From Eonycteris spelaea (Eukaryota > Chordata > Mammalia > Chiroptera > Pteropodidae): a stretch of DNA of 64,000 nucleotides. Location of the stretch: contig PUFA01000021.1 in NCBI GenBank assembly GCA_003508835.1, forward strand, positions 6,178,501 through 6,242,500, given 5' to 3'. Under the pieces are notes generated by a model that searched no databases, was not told the DNA's origin, and was given only the letters and a program-made list of their open reading frames with translations. A program made the translations under genes and the position numbers. This document shows positions 54,995 to 64,000 of the stretch, in pieces (the first letter of the stretch is position 1; the number at the start of each line of letters is the position of its first letter).

Positions 54995-55228
54995 GAGTCT
55001 GACGTGACTGAGTCTTGGACTGGCTGCCCACTAGGCTGCTTCCTATGTCACCTGAATTAATTCTCCTAAACCTCAGTAATACTTTTCCCCAAACACGAAT
55101 GATAACGTTAAGCCCATGGGCCGAGATGACTAAATGAAAGAAAGCAGTCTACGGCCACACCACTCTGAAAGCTCCTGATGTCGTCTGAAATAACGCATGT
55201 GAAAAAGCCAATGCTTAATAGATGTTGA
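54995..55228 (+). repeat. MIR SINE split by a 5S rRNA-like insertion
   Basis: Left part: 'gactggctgcccactaggct', 'tgtcacctgaattaattctc', 'ctaaacctcagtaatacttt', ending 'gatgactaaatga'. Right part resumes at 'ataacgcatgtgaaaaagcc' and ends 'cttaatagatgttgagtaaa'. In intact MIR these halves are joined (attaaatgagataatgcatg), so 55137-55190 is extra sequence. Confidence 0.65.
55147..55188 (+). pseudogene. 5S rRNA-derived fragment (first ~42 bases)
   Basis: gtctacggccacaccactct then gaaagctcctgatgtcgtct align to the 5' end of vertebrate 5S rRNA, starting exactly at its first base, with about 36 of 42 matches and no gaps. The 5S internal promoter (A box, intermediate element, C box) lies further downstream and is absent, so it cannot be an active gene. 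tgaaa occurs at 55135-55139 and 55186-55190, a possible target-site duplication. It may be a truncated retropseudogene or the head of a 5S-derived SINE. Confidence 0.7.
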
Positions 55229-57129
55229 GTAAACACTGTCTGCTAGCTGCCCAGGTGACAGCTGAGCAAATGGCATAACCTTCAGTCCACTAAAAAAGCT
55301 TTTATAACAATATTTTCACTTGACCTTTCTGTATTATCTGAAATAATGATTGATAAAAACAGAATCAATTGAGGTAATCAGGCAGAAACAGTTGCTTTTA
55401 GCAGAATAATAGCATTTTGTCATAGTATCTGTAGCTAAAGGGAAACCTGATGATTCTTATTTAAAATTAAGCATTATATTTAAAGCCCCGACATTAAGTA
55501 GTAGACACCTGTCGGTATTTAGAAATCATAAAATACCTTTTATAATTCTCTTCTCATACACCCATGGCTTTCAGAAAATGCTGTTGCTAAGCAGTAGCAC
55601 CTCACTAATCACTGGATGGGCGGGGGGCACACGCAGGGCTCCCTGATTTTCCCCTGAGGGTGTTCTTTACATCTTTCAGTGCTGAAAGAAAGAAGGTATT
55701 TAAGCAGCTAATTTCCTACAGGAATAATATAGGGTTTGGACACTTACAGGGGTGTTCCTTCATAATGATCTTTTACAATTTTATCTTCCAAAATGAATGT
55801 ATTTTTCTGCTGCTGTTCTTCCGTAAGTTAAATAGCACACTGACAAAATGTCTTGTAGCTGATAGGTACCCGTTAAGCATGAGCTTTTGTCTAAGTTTGC
55901 ACAAGGGTTTTATTTTCTGAGCCGATAACGGCGAAGGTAATAACGAGCAAACCCCTACCAGCCGGGGCGAGTAACAGAGATCCTGGCACTTAGCAAATGC
56001 GGGGCCCTGAACTGATGATACAGCTGCTTGGGGAGCTCTTTTCACGCTCACATCTGTTTTGGCTCCGTGTTTAATGACAAAACCTGGGCTTTTGTTCAGT
56101 GCTGAACGACCTAATTTGAGTAGGCACAGAGATGCGAAAGTCAGTGCTGGCTTTATCTTACGTATGATAATTCGGTAATTATAGTTTCCATTTTTTTGCA
56201 ACGCTTCCGGAGGGACAGTGTATCCAACAGCATTTGAAATGAGAATGGCTGGCACTTTCCAGGTACATAACTGGGAAATCTCCATAGGCAGCAATTTTTT
56301 TGTTCTTTTTTTTTTTTTTACATCTGTTTAAATACCCTTAGCTATATTACACTATTTCGAATTAAAATTTTTTCTAAGCGCACATGGATAAACCAGCACT
56401 TTTCTATTGTCAAAGTTATAAGTGATACCACAATAGCAAATCGCTAACCAATAATCAGTTCTTTTGAGTCGAATATGATGATCTAAATAACAAAAATATC
56501 TTTTATCATGAATTTGGGGAAAATAAGCAATTTCATGATTAATTCTGGCATATGCGTTTTTCAAACCCCACAGAAATCGACAGCACATGGGCAGTAACGC
56601 TTAAAATATGTAAATTAAAAATAATTTAGGCGATCAAGGGATCTTGGGATTGAATGCAGACAATGACAAAGCAATGTATGTCACAAACATGTAAAATAAT
56701 CTCACGGAAGGGGGTGGGGTGAAAAGATGGAGACCTGGATAACTGAAAATGAGTAGAGTCTGCGAGACTAAAGGGAAAATAAACTGTTTACAGCGATGTC
56801 ATCTAGTGGATGCTGCTTTCCACAGGGTCCAGGCTAAGTGTAAACTATAATTGAACAATTAAGTAAAGGGATGGCAGATGATTCGAACTAGATTTCTTTG
56901 ATTTGAGTGGAGGAGGAGGCTAGAATGATCCACGTGGTCAGGGACTAGAGTTGTGGAGACATCAAATGAACTCAGGTATAGCTTCACAGAGATACAGTTG
57001 GTACCACATGGAAGCATTTACAGGTAAGTGTATACACTCAGTCTAACATGCCTGGTTACTTACAGAATCATTTATAGTCATGTATACTCAGACTAGTATA
57101 CACACATACATGTCCTAGCTGTGTCGTAT
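55229..57129. other. Unassigned intronic sequence; contains one of the longest chance ORFs
   Basis: A 173-codon minus-strand frame (55773-56294, starts MLPMEISQLCTWK) has no domain I recognise, lies in AT-rich DNA and has no CpG-rich promoter. A T15-type run is at about 56306-56320. Confidence 0.4.
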
Positions 57130-58115
57130 GAGAGGTCTTCAACACAAGGACACCCCAGTAGCACCAAGCGCACCTCACTCCCTTGGTGTCCAACACCATC
57201 CTCCCACAAAAGGAACCAGAGCGCTTTAAAGAAATGGCTGATTTTAGGACTAAAGCAGGAAAATACAAGATGAGTCTGGAGCATTTTATAGTCCATAAAG
57301 TAAAAAAATTGCTCAAAAAAATAGGGGTATAGCAAAGGAATACAGGAGCCCCTGTGACCAAAGCTAGAACAATCTGAGTAACAAAAGAAATGGAATAGTA
57401 TTGGATAATTACCCTAAGTATAAAATATATATCCATGTGTCCATACTAATAAGAAGGCTTGAATGAAAAACTAAGTAAAGGGAGAATAAAAGACAAATCT
57501 CGCATTCAGAATTCCAAATAATTGAGATAAATACACCAGCCTGAAAATGAACAAAGCATAACCCACCCACCCACCCACCTCCTTGAGTGTGGGCTGCACA
57601 TAGTGCCAGGTAGAGGACAGAGAGGGGGAAAAGAGTCACTCTACAGTGGGGGTATCTGAGAGACAACACCTCGGCCAGGTGATCAGGTCGATGTGTAAAC
57701 ACTACCTAGGCATGAGAAAAACATCAAACGAATTGCAGTAGAGAGGCATCCTGCAATCTACCTGACCAGGATTCTCAAACTACCTGTCAACGTCCACAAA
57801 ACAAGAGAAGTCTGGGAAACGTTCATTTAGCCCAGAGCAACCTACATGTAATGTGGTATCTTGGACAGGATCCTGGAATAGAAAAGAGCATTCGGAAAAA
57901 ACCTAAGGAAGTCTGAATAAAATCCAGACCTCAGTTAATAATGATGTATCAGTTCTGACTCTTCAATTGTAATAAATACGCCACATTAACACAAGGTATG
58001 CGTACCGGGGGAACTGGTTGTGGGGAATATGGATTTTGTGTGGCATCTTTGCAACTGTTCTGTAGATATAAAATTGCTCTACAAATGTTCTAACAAACAC
58101 TTTAAAGCAAAGAAA
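57130..58115 (+). repeat. Old LINE-1 3' UTR (L1ME type), about 1 kb
   Basis: Same family as 34.7 kb but longer: 'gtgtgggctgcacatagtgc', 'gaaaagagtcactctacagt', 'acacctcggccaggtgatca', 'catgagaaaaacatcaaacg', 'tggtatcttggacaggatcc', then 'tttgcaactgttctgtagat'. A CCCA microsatellite (57560-57580) lies inside. The 122-codon minus-strand frame at 57068-57436 is a shadow. Confidence 0.85.
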
Positions 58116-58284
58116 ACCAACAGGAACTGATAACCAGGGTCTACATTTTACTCGGAATACAGAATGAATACCTAAAGGAATTTTGAAGGCTCAAAATATC
58201 TTAATAACTAATTTACAGTTCCTAAGGTAGAACATATTCAGTCACAGTTTGGTGGACAAGCTCTTGTTTCTTCTGTTTATTCAC

Positions 58285-58500
58285 TTCCAGGTTCATTTCC
58301 CCGAGTCTGCCACTTATAGCGATGTGTCTTGGGTAAGTTCTTCAGACTCTGGTTTTTGGTTACTTCACGTCTAACATGGAAAGTGTAAAAGCACTTATCT
58401 CATGGGGCATTGGGGAAATAAAAGGAATTAATGTCTATAAACCACATAAGAGGATACCTATCATAACAAACATAAATATTAGTTATCATTACGATTGTTT
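58285..58500 (+). repeat. MIR SINE
   Basis: 'gtctgccacttatagcgatg', 'gtcttgggtaagttcttcag', 'gggaaataaaaggaattaat', then 'aacataaatattagttatca' follow the plus-sense MIR order. Confidence 0.78.
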
Positions 58501-58829
58501 AGTATCCTGTAGAAATTATCCTTAAAAAAGACGATCAGCAATTATTCTCCAAATTCCATCTGCCCTAAGTAAATTGTGAGTGGGCTTGTACATGTGGGCT
58601 GGGTATATGCTAGCATAGACACTACACTGCTAGTAGTAGGATGGATCATGGGTGATTTGATTTTTCTTTATGCTCTTCTGTATTTCTAAAATTGCTATTA
58701 AAATATGTATTAATTTTTAATAAAATATTTAAAGTCCTGAAAACAATCGAATATTTAGGCCAATGCTTATATCACTTTTCAATTCTATATCATTAAGACA
58801 ATGCATATGTCAACCTGAAAAAGTTGAAA
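58501..58829. other. Unassigned sequence
   Basis: AT-rich. 58690-58740 resembles an A/T-rich repeat tail but cannot be assigned. Confidence 0.35.
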
Positions 58830-59368
58830 ATATTTATTTGTAAACATATATGTACCCCTATGTTCACTGCAGCTCTATTCGGGAGTGGCCAAGACATGGA
58901 AACCACCGAAGTATCTTTGACAGATTGGATAAAGAAGATGAGTACCTATATGGTACCTTAATACAGTGGAATACCATCCAGCCATAAGAAAAGAGGAAAT
59001 ATTGCCATTTGTGATACGGATCATCTTGAGAATATCATGCTAAGCAAAATAAGTCAGATGGAAAAAGACAAGAACCATATTACTTCGCCCATATGTGGCA
59101 CATAAAACTGAAAACGACAAACAAGACAAACAAATAAACAAAAACTCATGAAGCCAGACAACAGCCTGGTGGTTACCAAAGAGAAGGGTGTGGGGAGGTA
59201 GTAAAGGGGAGGTAGAGTCAAAATATGGTGATGGGAAGAGGTTTGGCTTTGGGTGGTGAACACAAAATGCAATAACAAACAGATGTGTCACAGATTGTAC
59301 ACTTGAAATCTATATAATTTTACTAGCCAAAGTCACTCCGATAAATTTAATTTTAAAAAAATAATACA
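58830..59368 (+). mobile_element. LINE-1 3' end with a bat-like 3' UTR tail
   Basis: L1 phrases: 'cccctatgttcactgcagct', 'agattggataaagaagatga', 'gctaagcaaaataagtcaga', 'cagcctggtggttaccaaag'. The end is 'ttgtacacttgaaatctata', 'attttactagccaaagtcac', then 'tccgataaatttaat'. This tail resembles the L1 ends I associate with bats (attttactaaccaatgtcac, then cccaataaat). It is truncated to about 0.54 kb with no ORF. Confidence 0.88.
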
Positions 59369-60434
59369 TGAACATACTCAATTATTAGTTCAGGAATACT
59401 TATGTTAAAAAGCAACTCTTTCCTTCCTCATTTTCTTCCACACTGATTTCTTCATTCAGTGCTGGTGCTTAACATTCTTCTATTCGGGCTTCTCCTAGTG
59501 GCTATTTCTACATCTCTAAATAATGTATCAGGAATGCTTGTTGTATCAAATTAAATACTGTCTTTTGACTTCCTACTTTAATAAATGACAATTTAGCTCA
59601 TTTAAACCATCCCTACTATCACCTACTTTCCAATTTTTGGTACCTGTATCATAACTTTGAGCCCCTATATTGGTTATGCCTTTTTAATTTAAATAATATT
59701 CATAAGCCTCTATTTCTTTTGCCATTTATGTTCCCCAGTATTACTTCAGCAAATGTGATACCAAGGTCACGAAGCAGAAGGAATGTAGTTATAGACTCCA
59801 CAAGTCAGAGCTGTGATCGACATGGGAGAATTTATTGGCAATCTGGGAAAATTCAGACTTAATCTCTACTATCATTTTAGAATTGTTAACTGTGATCATT
59901 GTTTGGGTTTGCAGAAGCGAATTGTTAAATACTATCTACTTCTCCTTGGGACTTGACTGCAATTTGCATGCACCAGCACACAGGAACGAAGGCATGACAC
60001 TTATGCATGTTCCCACAGGCTCCTTTAACCCAAAGGAAATGCATGCCATGATTTCCTATGAAATATATATTAAACAGCCATTATTATTAGAGTTGCTAAG
60101 CCTGGAAGTTAACTTAACTTATTCAGGATTGTGTGTAAGGTATGTACTGTTTGCTAAGGTGTTGCTATCTTTATTTTTCACCTTGAAATACAGGAAACAG
60201 TCTATCAGTAACAGTGGCTCCTTACAATAGCAATCTTCATCGGGTGGAGGATGCCATGACATTTTAGAACTTGGAAGGGATGGCATGAGGCATGTAGTTT
60301 GAAAATAAGTCCTACTTCTACATCTGAAGTGATCTGGGGAGCACATGGGCACTTTCTGCCTCTCTCCTACACTACGACACCACACAAAACGTCATAGATT
60401 TAAAGCATAATGGGCAGATCTACGGTCACTAAAC
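59369..60434. other. Unassigned intronic sequence
   Basis: Includes a 131-codon plus-strand frame (59835-60230) with hydrophobic stretches but no recognised domain. Confidence 0.4.
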
Positions 60435-60625
60435 ACACTTCATTCACTTATTGCCAAATATGTAATGAACAGCCACCACCTGGCAGGCCACGTGCCAGGA
60501 GCCCAGAACCCCTCCCTCAACAATATACATGGAAACTGCTATATCTGTGTTGGTCCAGAGGGGTTTACAGAGATATAAACAGGCAATAACAATGCAGCGC
60601 AATAAGCACTAAGCTCCACCATTAC
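60435..60625 (-). repeat. L2 LINE 3' end, antisense
   Basis: 'cattcacttattgccaaata', 'ggccacgtgccaggagccca', then 'gtttacagagatataaacag' parallel the reverse-complement L2 end (cattcaacaaatatttattg, tatgtgccaggcactgttct, gagcttacagtctagtgggg). Confidence 0.6.
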
Positions 60626-61937
60626 TTAAACCAACCCGAACTTTCACTGGGAATTCTTTAATTTAGAATCCGATCCTCTCAGGCCTTTTCGGTAACTCTG
60701 GGCCTTCGAGCAGTTTCATGACAACTGTTCTGTAGTTCTTTTCATAGCTGCCAGGACTTCATTTCTGTTATGACGAGATGGTTTCTATTTTAATACCTCC
60801 TCACTTCCGGCTGGTCTGTCCACCAGCTTGGACTCACCTGCACCTGGTTCCCTTCATCAGGCACCAACACCAAGGGGAACATAAATCACAGTCCTTCATC
60901 ACAAGCCAGCAACGTGAACCCACTTTTTCCTAACCACGGCTTCATTTCTCTGTGCCCGATCACGACCCAGTCACATGCTTAGTGAAAATCATTAGCCTTT
61001 ATCTTTCTCAGGCTCCCCAGGTGGTTATTTGAATCCTTACAATTGTATGTTTCCATTTTTTTAATTCTTTGGGATTGAGAAAGATTCGTCTACCATTTTT
61101 ATTTAACACTCCCAGCATCATGGAGTGGTACTTATAACCAAACATGTAGATTATTCTGAGGCAAAAGTATGAATATTTCCATTAAGTAGGATAAACCGGG
61201 ACTTCAGACACTGTGCAACAGTCCAGGTCAGACTAGGTCCCCAGAGATGTTTCTGTGATGCCGCGAAAGAGCTTTAGGTTTTCAGAGCCTTTTTCATTTC
61301 CAAATTGCACGTGTCACACTATTTGGCCCCCGGGCACTCATCTATACATCTTAACTCTGCTACTAAGATTTCTTCTTTAAAATAATTTCATCCTTATTTA
61401 TTCCAATCCATCAGAACATGCCTTCGTCAGAACGCGGTTTAAGAACTTTCCAACTGAACTCATCTGAATTGAAATACACGGCACGTTTGCCTCACAATAT
61501 TCATGTGAGCAGATTCGTTATAAACAAACTTCATTATATGTATTATTACAAAGATGGTGAAAGTGGAAATGAGAGTATTGACAGCTATGAAACATCCGAG
61601 AAGATACTACGGAAATTAACTTGATCCACTAATGGCTCAAGTCCCATAAGGAGGGAGAGCTGTCAAAATTATGACCACTGAGATTGCCTTGGGATCCTTC
61701 ACCCTATGGGTATCAGGGAAAGGGGGTTCTGAGAATTTACCTCACTAGGAATGATGCAGGTTGAGCACGGAGCTAAAAATTATAAATGGTTATGCAAAAC
61801 ATGAAAGCACAGACTTTTCTATAAGGATGGGGAATCTGGATGTTTTTCTTAATCAGGTTCTTCACTATGGCATCTTATTTCAAGCCTCTTAGGACAAGTG
61901 AATTCTAAATGTGCTATCTATTCTAGCACTCCATATA
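60626..61937. other. Unassigned intronic sequence
   Basis: Nothing recognised. Confidence 0.45.
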
Positions 61938-61964
61938 ATTACATCACTTTCAAAGTGATGTAAT
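61938..61964. repeat. Perfect palindrome, 13-bp arms around one base
   Basis: attacatcacttt, C, aaagtgatgtaat. The half-site tgatgtaat is close to C/EBP-ATF composite half-sites (tgatgcaat), but no function is shown. Confidence 0.92.
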
Positions 61965-63714
61965 GCCCAACATAACAGAATAGAATGCAGAAAATAAATT
62001 TTGAGGGACTGTCAAGGTTTTCAAGCCCCAAATTCTAAAAGTATATGTGCGTCACAATAAGTTGGCAGGATTCTCGGTCATTTTTTCTTGAACTATACAT
62101 CAAGAAGGTTATATCATAAATCAAGGAACATGCTAATAATTTTATTACCTAACTCTGAATTTACTCACCTCTATCAGATACCCTTAAAGCATGAATCTAA
62201 CTTACGATAAAGAATGGGCCACGGTAAAATGTATATGTTGTGCTTGGGAAAAGACTAATTCACAACTCTCCAACATCACGTGACACATCCTCATCATCGC
62301 CAAGTATTAACACATCACCAAAGTACACAGTGACAATGTAAAGCTCCATTCTACACCAAGACACAGGGATGGGTCACGGCTCACAGAAGGCTCACAATGG
62401 GGTTGGGGAGCACCGATAAACAGCTGCAAACAACAATTAACAGCATCTTTCCGCAGAGGCATGGTCCCATCGACAATGGTTAAAGGGTGGGGGGTGATGG
62501 AGGCCACAGCAGGCCTGTTGTAAGAAGCCAGGGCGCCAGGAGAGGGGATGGGCACCAGTCCTCAGGGGAAGGGCAGAGCTTAAAAAACTCATCAGCTATA
62601 AACGCTCGTCTTAAAGATCCAGGAAGCGTATCAGTGTCAGCCTCTTGAGCAAAAGCATGGACCCTGATTATACCCCACTTCTTAAATACTGAGCAAAACC
62701 ACGTGCTCAGAGAAACTTGACATCTTAAATATAAGAACTAAAGGTAGGACCGTACGTACCCAAGCTGAACTTCGTATTTTTGGATATATGAAATATCTGC
62801 CCGTACTATGCTATGTTTCCATAGAGCATTCGTATCTGGTATCTAGCACAGCAGTTTTAGACGGACTTATGTGCATTTCCTAAGCATTTGCCGAAGATGC
62901 CATCTGAGCTATCATGTTAATTGGAGTTAAACGGCTAAGATGATGACATAAGCTTAAAAAGCAATTAACAATAACTGTGCCACTGACAAAACCGAAGAAA
63001 GGCCTTCTTCATTAAGGATGGTTGTGGAGCTTGGGAAGACATTCATAATTCTTCCAAAGAGTTACTATAACAAATGAATTTTTCAGCTTAATATTAAAAA
63101 GCAATCTGATAAATTACAAGAAACGTCAGTCACTCAAGCAATGTTTTGAAAATTAAATGTTCATTGCATTAAATTTTTTAATGTGAATTACTACATTTAA
63201 CAAATGTTGATTTCTAAATTTAAAACGAGCATATTTTCCACTTACTGTAAAATATATTGCGTTGTGTCAGAAAATTCATTAACGTGAAAAACAACTTTAT
63301 TTCCAATGCTTATTATAAGGTATGATTATAATTTGGAGCGCAACGAAATTACCGGTGTGTGTACGTGGGTGTATGTGTGGATACAGGTATGCTATTGTTT
63401 AAAATGAAAAGCGATGAACCTCTTCAATCAGCTATTCAAGTACTGTCACACCACCTTAAATGTGAGTTTAAAACAGGGTAAACTAGTCCACGCCTGGAGT
63501 CAGGACTTCAGGACCTATTCTTAAAGATATATTTTGTGGTATGCAGTGGTGAAAACGGTTCTTTTATCTATGTCCATAATATTTTATAGAGATCATCTGA
63601 ACTTTACTGTCGTTTGTGTTAGGAGTTAGATATGCTCATTACGCTTTAAGCCATAAGAAGTCATCTTTAAAATGAGAAGTTTGCATTCAAGAAACATTAC
63701 TAGAAATATATGAA
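61965..63714. other. Unassigned intronic sequence
   Basis: A short TG-rich patch is at about 63353-63390. Nothing else recognised. Confidence 0.45.
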
Positions 63715-63795
63715 GATTTTACATTCAGCCAATAAACATTTACCGGATTTCCCAAGAGCCAGGTGCTCTCGGGATCTGTAAGAATGCTGAGGACA
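63715..63795 (-). repeat. L2 LINE 3' end, antisense
   Basis: 'attcagccaataaacattta', then 'agccaggtgctctcgggatc' parallel the reverse-complement L2 end (attcaacaaatatttattga, gccaggcactgtgctaggca). Confidence 0.5.
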
Positions 63796-64000
63796 TTGAG
63801 CCTGACGACAGTGACCTGATCGTCACTCGTACAAACCTCTTGACACAGTTTGCAGCTAAGCTAAAATCTGGTTTTGGCCTTCCAACCCCAAATGCCACGC
63901 TGTCTTCACAGCCAGCCCCACACGGCTGCGTAACTGAGAACTGGGCCGACAGAGTTAAACGCCGAGAAGGTGAACGTGAAATGACAACTCCAAGGTTCAG
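63796..64000. other. Unassigned sequence at the right edge
   Basis: Moderate GC. No exon or repeat recognised before the window ends. Confidence 0.4.

Noticed and set aside
55773..56294. 173-codon minus-strand ORF in CTNND2 sense direction
   Set aside because: No recognised domain, no CpG promoter, AT-rich context and no flanking splice pattern that would place it in CTNND2. The frame includes a Lys/Leu-rich tail typical of random AT-rich DNA.
57068..57436. 122-codon minus-strand ORF
   Set aside because: Antisense shadow of an L1ME 3' UTR.
59040..59291. 83-codon minus-strand ORF rich in Phe, His and Pro
   Set aside because: Antisense of the L1 3' end at 58.8 kb.

Overview
The window is mammalian nuclear DNA: AT-rich, almost without coding sequence, and full of old eutherian repeats (LINE-1, L2, MIR, hAT-Charlie MITEs, MaLR-type LTRs) and microsatellites. 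There are no operons, bacterial genes, CRISPR arrays or intact transposons. The one secure protein-coding feature is an exon on the minus strand at 6088-6224. Its translation, with motifs such as [13 protein letters not shown] and [16 protein letters not shown], is the second coding exon of CTNND2 (delta-catenin), and it has good splice sites on both sides. The window is therefore the inside of CTNND2, transcribed right to left: bases 6225-64000 are part of intron 1 and bases 1-6087 are part of intron 2. Neither the start-codon exon nor exon 3 was found here.

Layout from left to right. 1-6087 is intron 2, with an L2 tail, a 41-bp tandem duplication, a long GAAG array, an old antisense LINE-1 and a cluster of small hairpins. 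The exon follows. About 5 kb upstream of it in transcript direction, at 11.1-11.6 kb, is a CpG-rich, promoter-like segment with a NRF-1-like site, a CRE-like site and a minus-strand ORF in good Kozak context. The rest of intron 1 carries LINE-1 3' ends (13.8, 18.2, 28.1, 34.7, 41.4, 57.1 and 58.8 kb), L2 pieces (12.0, 22.1, 39.2, 48.6, 60.4 and 63.7 kb), MIRs (14.6, 16.2, 20.3, 31.4, 32.1, 33.3, 43.9, 55.0 and 58.3 kb), hAT MITEs (9.5, 25.8, 29.9, 34.5, 39.0 and 40.8 kb) and MaLR-like LTRs (21.2, 32.6, 44.4, 46.8, 49.2 and 53.1 kb).

Organism. I recognise no primate Alu, rodent B1/B2, carnivore SINEC, ruminant BovB/tRNA SINE, horse ERE or vesper-bat VES element in 64 kb. The LINE-1 at 58.8 kb ends with a 3' UTR motif (attttactagccaaagtcac) that I associate with bats. 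A laurasiatherian, possibly a bat with few recent SINEs such as a fruit bat, is my best guess, but only a guess.

No new multigene system is visible. The items most worth checking are the promoter-like island in intron 1, an unclassified ~430-bp segment bounded by a perfect 31-bp inverted repeat and a 6-bp direct repeat (23.4-23.8 kb), and a 5S rRNA-derived fragment lying inside a MIR at 55.15 kb. All repeat calls were made by eye against remembered consensus sequences, so their edges are approximate (tens of bases) and subfamily names are tentative.
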